Shown here piece by piece: positions 24,642 through 30,912 of a stretch of 64,000 nt of DNA. Every line of letters starts with the position of its first letter. The stretch's first letter is position 1. This DNA is from Fibrobacter sp. (lineage in GTDB: Bacteria > Fibrobacterota > Fibrobacteria > Fibrobacterales > Fibrobacteraceae): positions 39,749-103,748 of the forward strand of contig JAKSIG010000003.1 of assembly GCA_024398955.1 (NCBI GenBank), in the 5' to 3' direction. The notes below the pieces were generated by a model. It did no database searches, was not told the origin of the DNA, and worked only from the letters and a program-made list of their open reading frames with translations. A program made the translations under genes and the position numbers.

Positions 24642-25750
24642 AAGTCCTTGTAGCTCCATTGGACTGGGGCTTGGGGCATGCAACTCGTTGCGTGCCTGTC
24701 ATTCGGGAGTTTCTGCGGCAGGGTGCTCAGGTTGAATTGGCTGTGGTAAAGTCCAACGCCAGATTGCTCCGAAGAATTTTCCCGAATCTTCGTCAGCATC
24801 TTGCTCCAAGCTATAACATTGTGTATCCTAAGCATGGATACAATATGGGGCTTTGGCTTTTAAAAAATGGCGTTCATTTAAATCGAGTCATTCGCTATGA
24901 ACATCATTATGCCGAAAAGATGGTAGAACACCATCATTTTGATGTTCTTGTGTCTGACAATCGCTTTGGCTTTTATAGCAAGAATGCAAAATCTATTTAC
25001 ATGACCCATCAGCGACGTATCGCCTTTCCTCCGATTTTGTCGGCGTTTGAAACTACTGGCATTTTGTGGCATGCTGCAATCATGCGCCATTTTGACGAAA
25101 TTTGGGTGCCGGACCTTCCTGAGGCTCCTGGTTTTGCGGGTCGAATGTCTCATGTTAAATTGCAACCCGCGCCTGTAAAGTTTGTGGGGGCATTGTCTAG
25201 ATTTTCTGAATGTGGTGGGACTGTACAGGCTGCAGGTAATGATTCTGAACGAACGTTGGTTTCATATAAGTTTGTTGCAGTTGTTTCTGGAGTAGAACCT
25301 GCCCGTAGTCGTTTTGAAAACCTCCTGAAGGAAACGTTCTCGAAGCTGGATGGGCGTCATGCTATCATCATGGGGAAGCCTGCGCTTGGGGTAAAAAAAT
25401 GGACCGAGGGGAACATAGATTTCTTTACGCATCTTGAAGATGAAGATTTTGCAGAAACAGTTAGGTCTGCGGAATGGGTGGTTTCTCGAGGCGGATACAG
25501 CACGGTCATGGATATGGCGGTCCTTGGTGCTCGCTGTATTTTTGTTCCTACTCCCGGGCAGTACGAACAGATTGTCTTGGCTCGAGATTTGAGTGAATCG
25601 CTCTGTGCAAAAGCAATCGAAGAAGATCGCCTTAATTCAGAAACCTTGAAAGAACTTGTTGAACAATCTGACGCAAGAAACGTGAAATTGCCTAGGGCAA
25701 AAAAAACGGACTTGCTGAAAATCGCGGTTCAGCAGTCTTTTAGAAAATAA
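24638..25750 (+). CDS. GT-B glycosyltransferase (MurG/UGT-like)
   Basis: A 370-residue protein starting with GTG in a 4-nt overlap with the membrane glycosyltransferase, so translation is coupled. The N-terminus (VLVAPLDWGLGHATRCVPVI) has the GGxGHxxR-type acceptor loop of GT28/UGT families. The C-terminal domain has WVVSRGGYSTVMDMAVLGARCIFVPTPGQYEQ, the nucleotide-sugar-binding S-R-G-G/P-x-x-x-Q-E pattern. It probably uses a UDP-sugar. Together with the GT39-NPCBM gene it forms a two-gene glycan module; the product could be a surface polysaccharide or glycoprotein, which the sequence does not decide. Confidence 0.8.
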   Translation: MKVLVAPLDWGLGHATRCVPVIREFLRQGAQVELAVVKSNARLLRRIFPNLRQHLAPSYNIVYPKHGYNMGLWLLKNGVHLNRVIRYEHHYAEKMVEHHHFDVLVSDNRFGFYSKNAKSIYMTHQRRIAFPPILSAFETTGILWHAAIMRHFDEIWVPDLPEAPGFAGRMSHVKLQPAPVKFVGALSRFSECGGTVQAAGNDSERTLVSYKFVAVVSGVEPARSRFENLLKETFSKLDGRHAIIMGKPALGVKKWTEGNIDFFTHLEDEDFAETVRSAEWVVSRGGYSTVMDMAVLGARCIFVPTPGQYEQIVLARDLSESLCAKAIEEDRLNSETLKELVEQSDARNVKLPRAKKTDLLKIAVQQSFRK

Positions 25751-25795
25751 TCTTAAAAAACAGAATAAACCTTTTGACTTTATAGGAAGAATTAT

Positions 25796-26485
25796 ATGCC
25801 TCAATTTGTACTAGCTTTCCCTATGAATTGTGATGCGACTGCACCGGTGGTCATCAACGAAAATGTTACCTTGGCTGCCGATGCCAAGTCTGCAATTATT
25901 CCCGGATGCTCCGTAATGTTCAATGTTATTCGCAAGGAGCGTGTAGATGGCCTTGCCGGAATTTTTAAGGAACATCAGGACATCTCTGCAGAGACCGCTT
26001 CTGCTATTGAAGCTCACAAGTCCTTGCTGTTCCTGCTGGGTGAAGTAAAGAACATTGAAGAGGTGGGGCAGGTGAATATGGCTATCCTCAAGATGTTTAC
26101 CGTTGGCGCCTTGGGCGTCTATATGCAGCAATCTGGTGCTGCCTGGAGCGAAGAAGGCTTTCGCGAAGAAGTCGGTGATGGTGAATATCCTATGGATCCG
26201 TGGATTAACTTTGTAGAGAATGGCGACTTGCTTTATACTTTAGGATTGGCTTGCTTTGGTCTGCCGGACTTGAGCATTCCCGCGGCAGAAGAAGATGCCC
26301 AGAGTAAACTGCTGTTTGTTGCTGATGCTTTGTTTGGAGATGGTATTCCTGCTAAGTCCGGTTCGGAAGTAGACCTCGAAGAAGACGGTGTCTGCGTTCT
26401 ACGCCTTGAAACAAAGAATCCTTTCCCGAAGGATTCTCCGGAGTTTAACCGCCAAGGCATTCTTCGCGTCGCCAAGAAGAAATAA
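25796..26485 (+). CDS. DUF4261-like protein
   Basis: A 229-residue soluble acidic protein (no signal sequence) with the pattern of DUF4261: N-terminal MPQFVLAFPMNCD and C-terminal PWINFVENGDLLYTLGLACFGLPDLSI, the W-V-x-F/TLGL/FGLxEL signature. Members turn up near type VI effector or immunity genes in other bacteria, but no such neighbours are visible here. Ribosome site TAGGAAG. It ends at a strong terminator. The family call is tentative and no function is claimed. Confidence 0.55.
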   Translation: MPQFVLAFPMNCDATAPVVINENVTLAADAKSAIIPGCSVMFNVIRKERVDGLAGIFKEHQDISAETASAIEAHKSLLFLLGEVKNIEEVGQVNMAILKMFTVGALGVYMQQSGAAWSEEGFREEVGDGEYPMDPWINFVENGDLLYTLGLACFGLPDLSIPAAEEDAQSKLLFVADALFGDGIPAKSGSEVDLEEDGVCVLRLETKNPFPKDSPEFNRQGILRVAKKK

Positions 26486-26489
26486 CCTT

Positions 26490-26528
26490 AAATAAAAACG
26501 CCCGACAGTAAGCCGGACGTTTTTATTT
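26490..26528 (+). terminator. Hairpin terminator after the DUF4261-like gene
   Basis: Long arms AAATAAAAACG and CGTTTTTATTT enclose CCCGACAGTAAGCCGG; the A/T outer arms make it potentially bidirectional. Confidence 0.75.
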
Positions 26529-26676
26529 GGGGGTTAGGAGGAGAACAAAAGTTCTTGAACTTTAAAATAGCAAAAGGAAAGGACCTGGACGGCTTTGTAA
26601 GTCAAAATTATTTTTTGGTGTAATGAACATCACATCGGAATTCAGTTATATTGTATAAGAAACTTACGGAGATTTT

Positions 26677-27090
26677 ATGAGTTGTCGAATCCTGATGCGC
26701 TTTGTTGGTGAAACCGATCAACTTGCTGGCGTCTATGACGAAATCATGGAAAACTTTCCTGAGGCAGAGCTTCCAAGCGAAGATTGCGGGGAGTGGTATT
26801 CTGTTGACGACGTCATGATGGATGAATACGAGTGCCGTTTCGAGGAATTGCCCGAGAGTGCGCTTTTGGCTATGGATGGCTCTATCTTCATAGAGGATGA
26901 ACTGCCCGAGGATTTCTTTGCTGCGTTGATGGATCGTTTTGAAAAGGTGTTTGGTGCCTTTAAGTGGGCGAGTCTCGATGTTGGCGTAGGCTGTGGAACC
27001 AGCGATGGCTGGGGTGAATTCAATCCCGAATATGCCGATGATGGCTCCGATGAAGCTAACGAAATATCTGAAGCCGTGCTTGGATTTTAG
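26677..27090 (+). CDS. Acidic hypothetical protein
   Basis: A 137-residue very acidic soluble protein (many Glu/Asp, for example DDVMMDEYECRF and IEDELPEDFF). The C-terminal part has WASLDVGVGCGTSDGWGEF. The start ATG has a clear ribosome site (ACGGAG, 6 nt) and a TATATTG element about 22 nt upstream. No family recognised. It stands alone between two repeat-bearing intergenic regions. Confidence 0.5.
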   Translation: MSCRILMRFVGETDQLAGVYDEIMENFPEAELPSEDCGEWYSVDDVMMDEYECRFEELPESALLAMDGSIFIEDELPEDFFAALMDRFEKVFGAFKWASLDVGVGCGTSDGWGEFNPEYADDGSDEANEISEAVLGF

Positions 27091-27143
27091 AACACCCTGT
27101 CGTCATTCTGAACACCGCAGGTGTGAAGAATCCATAGTGTTCT
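27089..27143. repeat. Nested inverted repeat of the GTCATTCTGAAC...GAAGAATCC type
   Basis: Outer arms AGAACAC (27089) and GTGTTCT (27137); inner ATTCTGAACACC / GGTGTGAAGAAT around GCA. This core recalls a dispersed intergenic element seen in many bacterial genomes. A shorter relative occurs at 33820-33845 (GTCATTCCGAAC ... CGGAATC). It may also terminate the acidic protein gene. Confidence 0.6.
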
Positions 27144-27372
27144 CATAATTCATACTTCGTAATTCATAATTACTTGAGCCGCTGTTATACAGCAACCTAT
27201 CGTGTGCAAAAAAAGCCCCCGGTTCATCACCGAGGACTTTCTCGTAATTCATACTTCGTAATTCATAATTACTTGAGCCGCTGTTATACAGCAACCTGTC
27301 GTGTGCAAAAAAGCCCCCGGTTCATCACCGAGGACTTTCTCATAATTCATACTTCGTAATTCATAATTACTT
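27141..27372. repeat. 98-99-bp tandem repeat carrying duplicated ilvBN terminators
   Basis: Copies start at 27141, 27240 and 27338 (third partial). Each has an AT-rich arm (TCATAATTCATACTTCGTAA, TTCATAATTACTT), GAGCCGCTGTTATACAGCAACC and, read on minus, a terminator hairpin AGTCCTCGG / CCGGGGGCT followed by T6-7. The two full units differ mainly in the A-run length (7 and 6). Minus-strand transcription from ilvN would meet two terminators in series. The whole of 27091-27389 contains no gene. Confidence 0.85.
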
Positions 27373-27389
27373 AAAATCGCTACGCGATT

Positions 27390-27884
27390 TTAAGTCTTAT
27401 CTTCACCGCGGAGCATGATGACCTTACCGGTGCGGATGTATTCGACAATTTCGAACTTCTGGCACAGGCTCTTCATGGCATCGATCTTATCGGAGTTACC
27501 GGTAATCTGGATGATCATGGAGTTTTCGGTCATGTCGACGGTAACTGCCTTGAAGTGATCGCAGAGTTGCAGGATTTCGGTACGCTGTTCGGGAGCGCAA
27601 CGAACCTTGATCAAGGCAAGTTCCTTTTCCACCACGTTCATGTTGGTGTGGTCCTTGGCCTGCACAACGTCAACCAGCTTTTCAAGCTGCTTGATGATCT
27701 GCATCAGGATTTCGGGATTACCGTGAGCCACAATGTTCATGCGGCTGAAGTTGGGGTCCAGCGTGGGGGACACGACCAGGGAGTCGATGTTGTAACCACG
27801 GCGGGAGAACACCAGAGAGATGCGAACGAGCACGCCCGGGCGGTTTGCAACTAACAAGCTAATAGAATGAGCTGTAGAAATCAT
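27390..27884 (-). CDS. ilvN: Acetolactate synthase small (regulatory) subunit
   Basis: A 164-residue protein of normal IlvN/IlvH length. The N-terminal ACT domain (HSISLLVANRPGVLVRISLVFSRRG, residues about 5-30) binds valine for feedback control of the catalytic subunit. The C-terminal ACT-like domain runs from about residue 80 (ELALIKVRC). Encoded 21 nt after the large subunit with the ribosome site GGAGA, so the pair forms an ilvBN operon for branched-chain amino-acid synthesis. Confidence 0.95.
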   Translation of the reverse strand: MISTAHSISLLVANRPGVLVRISLVFSRRGYNIDSLVVSPTLDPNFSRMNIVAHGNPEILMQIIKQLEKLVDVVQAKDHTNMNVVEKELALIKVRCAPEQRTEILQLCDHFKAVTVDMTENSMIIQITGNSDKIDAMKSLCQKFEIVEYIRTGKVIMLRGEDKT

Positions 27885-27905
27885 TTTTATATCTCCTTTC
27901 CGTGA

Positions 27906-29624
27906 TTAGGTCGATCCAGTGGGCTTTTCGAGCTGAGTCTTGGGCTGTTCAGTAATCATGGAGGTAAGCGGTGCACCTGCCGGAATCATGGGGAACACGT
28001 TGTCTTCCTTTTCGCATTCGCACCAGATAAGGATAGGACCTTCGTTGTAGTCCAGAGCCTTCTGGATCATGCGTTCTGCGTCGGCTGCGCGCTTGATACG
28101 CAGACCCGGAATGCCGTAGGCTTCTGCAAGCTTTACGAAGTCGGGGTTGCCCTGCATGTCGACGCTAGAGTAGCGGTGATCGTAGAAGAGTTCCTGCCAC
28201 TGACGCACCATGCCCAGGTACTTGTTGTCAAGCACGAAAATCTTGATGGGCAGCTTGTGGAGTGCTGCAGTTGCAAGTTCAAATTCGGTCATCTGGAAGC
28301 CGCCATCGCCGCTGAAGCTGCAGACGGGCCAACCGGTGGTGTTACCGAAGGCTGCACCGATTGCAGACGGAAGGCCGAAGCCCATGGTGCCTGCGCCGCC
28401 ACTGGAGTGGAGCTGACGAGGGTTGTTGATGTGGAAGTACTGAGCCACCCACATCTGGTGCTGACCCACGTCTGTCGTGACAATGGCGTTACCCTTGGTG
28501 AGGTCGCTAACAGTCTGCACGATGTGCTGCATACGCAGACCGCCCTGCTTGGGGTAGGTCAGCGGGAAGCGCTTCTTCCAGGTCTGGCAGGTCTTGACCC
28601 ATTCGGCGGTGTCAAGCTTGGAAACCAGAGGCAGGAGCTGTTCCAGAACCATCTTTGCATCGCCGCACATGAACACATCCGGCTGGAGGACCTTGCCTTC
28701 TTCGGCGGGGTCGATATCAATGTGCATCTTGATGGCGTCCTTACAGAACACTTCAAGCTTACCGGTAATACGGTCGTCCCAGCGGGAACCGATGGAAAGG
28801 ATCAAGTCGCAGTCCAGAACGGCCTTGTTGGCGTAGACGGTACCGTGCATGCCCAACATACCGAGGGAAAGTTCGTGATCGGTGGGGAAGGTTCCCAGGC
28901 CCAGCAAGGTGCAGGCTACGGGAGCGTTCAACTTTTCGGCAAGTTCGCGAACCTGGCGGGAAGCACCGGAAATCATGGCGCCGTGGCCAACGAGGAGGAG
29001 AGGCTTCTTGGACTTCTTGAGGTATTCTGCGGCCTTTTCAACAGCTTCGGTAGGAGCGTAGGTCGGAATCTTGTAGCCCGGAAGGTCCATCTGATCGGTG
29101 AACGGAGCGGTGCAGGCACCTGCGGTCACGTCCTTGGGGAGGTCGATAAGCACGGGACCCGGACGGCCTGTACGTGCGATGTGGAAAGCTTCCTTCATGA
29201 TGCGGGGAAGGTCGTTGGGATCCTTCACCAGGTAGGAGTGCTTGACGGCTGCGAAAGTCATACCGCTGGTATCGCATTCCTGGAAGGCATCCTTACCCAG
29301 GTTCGGAGTGGTGGTCTGTGCGGCCAGCACGACGATGGGGCTAGAATCCATGAGGGCGGTATAAATGCCAGTGAAGGTGTTGGTTGCGCCCGGGCCGGAA
29401 GTTACCAATGCAACACCGACTTTACCAGTCTGACGAGCATAGCCGTCGGCCATGTGGGTTGCGCCCTGTTCATGACGAGTGAGGACGACCTTGATGTTGG
29501 AATCCAGAATTGCATCAAACATGGGGATGGCGGATCCACCAGGATAACCGAAAATGGTATCGATTCCCTCGCGCTTGAGGCATTCGATAATCACTTCTGC
29601 GCCGCTTAAGGTTTTGTTTGCCAT
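27906..29624 (-). CDS. ilvB: Acetolactate synthase large (catalytic) subunit
   Basis: A 572-residue ThDP/FAD enzyme that condenses two pyruvates, or pyruvate with 2-oxobutyrate, in isoleucine/valine/leucine synthesis. N-terminal ThDP Glu in GVDTIFGYPGG form (DTIFGYPGGSAIPMFD), the RHEQGATHMADGYAR block, the FAD domain in the middle, and the C-terminal ThDP/Mg motif GDGGFQMTEFELATAALHKLPIKIFVLDN. The ATG at 29624 is chosen: it has AGGA 6 nt upstream and gives the usual MANKTLSGAE start, while an upstream in-frame start adds 24 residues of AT-rich non-conserved sequence. Confidence 0.95.
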   Translation of the reverse strand: MANKTLSGAEVIIECLKREGIDTIFGYPGGSAIPMFDAILDSNIKVVLTRHEQGATHMADGYARQTGKVGVALVTSGPGATNTFTGIYTALMDSSPIVVLAAQTTTPNLGKDAFQECDTSGMTFAAVKHSYLVKDPNDLPRIMKEAFHIARTGRPGPVLIDLPKDVTAGACTAPFTDQMDLPGYKIPTYAPTEAVEKAAEYLKKSKKPLLLVGHGAMISGASRQVRELAEKLNAPVACTLLGLGTFPTDHELSLGMLGMHGTVYANKAVLDCDLILSIGSRWDDRITGKLEVFCKDAIKMHIDIDPAEEGKVLQPDVFMCGDAKMVLEQLLPLVSKLDTAEWVKTCQTWKKRFPLTYPKQGGLRMQHIVQTVSDLTKGNAIVTTDVGQHQMWVAQYFHINNPRQLHSSGGAGTMGFGLPSAIGAAFGNTTGWPVCSFSGDGGFQMTEFELATAALHKLPIKIFVLDNKYLGMVRQWQELFYDHRYSSVDMQGNPDFVKLAEAYGIPGLRIKRAADAERMIQKALDYNEGPILIWCECEKEDNVFPMIPAGAPLTSMITEQPKTQLEKPTGST

Positions 29625-29957
29625 ATGTTTTCCTATACAGTAGGTTGAATTTCTTTTGATTTGTTTAAAAATATAGTCATTTTTTATGAAAAACACACCT
29701 GTGTGACGGAAAGTTTGTGGAAAAACTTTGATTTTTTATAAAAAGTTTTGCTGTTTAGAAACAACTTGTTCCTAAAATCGGTCTGTTTTTGAAGTAAGTC
29801 GCTGTTACTGTGGACATTTGGTAGTGAAAAATGATGTTTGTAGGGCTGTAAACACTTTGTTCTAAACAAATTGCACGAATTGTTGAATAGTGCCTGGATT
29901 AGATGTTTTTCCTGAAAATAACGTGTATAAAGGGAAAACTTTCGAAAAGGACCCTTT
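29625..29957. promoter_or_regulatory. Divergent ilvB/radC intergenic region with inverted repeats
   Basis: No gene is seen in these 333 bases. A near-perfect 23-bp palindrome lies at 29754-29776 (TTTAGAAACAA, C, TTGTTCCTAAA), and a related half-site TTGTTCTAAACAA at about 29860-29872. A second inverted repeat AAAGTTT / AAACTTT is at 29711-29730. No leader peptide rich in Ile/Val/Leu codons was found on the minus strand, so classical attenuation of ilvBN is not supported. The palindromes may be operators. Confidence 0.4.
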
Positions 29958-30686
29958 ATGAACATCTATAAAGCGAATTCTGTCAAGGAAAACGTCTCTA
30001 CTTATCCAGTCGTTGTCGAAAAAACACCCCTGTTACCTCGCGAAAAATTAGAACGCCTGGGTGTTGCTGCCATGAATAACGAAGAACTGCTTGCCATTAT
30101 TTTGGGGAGCGGCTGTCAGGATTGCGATGTTTTTGAACTATCCCGTAGGCTTGCTGAATTCCTTTCTGCGGAGTCTACTGTTCCATCGCTCCAGAAACTG
30201 CGAAAAATACGTGGGCTCGGAAAGGTTAAGGCCTCGCAGGTCTTGGCTTGCCTGGAATTGTCTGGGCGCTACATATTAAGTGGAAATGTGTCTTCGGTGT
30301 CTCGCCCCGAAGACCTTATGCCTCGACTTTCCTATATGAAATATGAGGAGCAGGAACATCTTGTTCTTGTTACGTTAAATTCCTCTAACGATGTGATTCG
30401 GGTTCATGAATTGACCACAGGCCTGGTAAACCAGACTCCGGTTCACCCTCGGGAAGCTTTCGTAAAGGCTATCGAGGATCGGGCGGTGTCCGTAATATTC
30501 GCCCACAATCATCCTTCGGGTTCGATGTCTCCGAGTTCCGAGGATATGTCCATTACCCGAATTCTTTGCGCATCGGGAAAGATTCTGCAGATTCCGGTGC
30601 TGGATCATATCATCATAGGCCGCAGAGGTTTTACCAGCATTTGTCGACTTGATCCAGACATTTTTGAGAGAACTTTTGAACTCTAG
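29958..30686 (+). CDS. radC: RadC-family JAB-domain protein
   Basis: A 242-residue protein of typical RadC length. An N-terminal UPF0758 helix-hairpin-helix (LPREKLERLGVAAMNNEELLAIILGSG, then LRKIRGLGKVKASQVLACLEL) precedes a JAB/MPN metalloprotease-like domain with the metal motif AHNHPSGSMSPSSED. Historic naming as a DNA-repair protein is not well supported; the family's biochemical role is unsettled. Ribosome site AAAGGA. Single gene, divergent from ilvBN. Confidence 0.9.
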   Translation: MNIYKANSVKENVSTYPVVVEKTPLLPREKLERLGVAAMNNEELLAIILGSGCQDCDVFELSRRLAEFLSAESTVPSLQKLRKIRGLGKVKASQVLACLELSGRYILSGNVSSVSRPEDLMPRLSYMKYEEQEHLVLVTLNSSNDVIRVHELTTGLVNQTPVHPREAFVKAIEDRAVSVIFAHNHPSGSMSPSSEDMSITRILCASGKILQIPVLDHIIIGRRGFTSICRLDPDIFERTFEL

Positions 30687-30848
30687 ATTTGCCTATGATG
30701 GGTGGTGTGAATTTCACAACGCCAAATTGAATGTAAATCTTTGTACACAAACGTGTTAGAGATGGCTGTTTTTGAAAAAAAAGTGCTTAAAAATGTGTTT
30801 TTAATCTCATTTGGACTAATCAAAAACAGTGGTTTTTTGTAAAAAAAC

Positions 30849-30858
30849 TATATTTAGT
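30849..30858 (+). promoter_or_regulatory. Putative -7 element of the OmpA-type gene
   Basis: TATATTTAGT about 55 nt before the ATG; the leader includes AAGGAGACGCT just before the start. Confidence 0.5.
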
Positions 30859-30912
30859 CAAGTTAATTTCGGGGTGCCTTGTTTGGTGGTACCTCACATT
30901 TAAGGAGACGCT

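Noticed and set aside
27141..27372. CRISPR array
   Set aside because: The 98-99-bp units are contiguous tandem copies without distinct spacers, and no cas genes are in the window.
28176..29609. A 477-codon open frame on plus opposite ilvB
   Set aside because: It is antisense to a clear acetolactate synthase gene with conserved motifs; it has no recognisable domain and its openness follows from the biased codon use of ilvB.
29625..29957. Attenuator leader peptide for ilvBN
   Set aside because: No short frame rich in Ile, Val or Leu codons followed by alternative hairpins was found on the minus strand.
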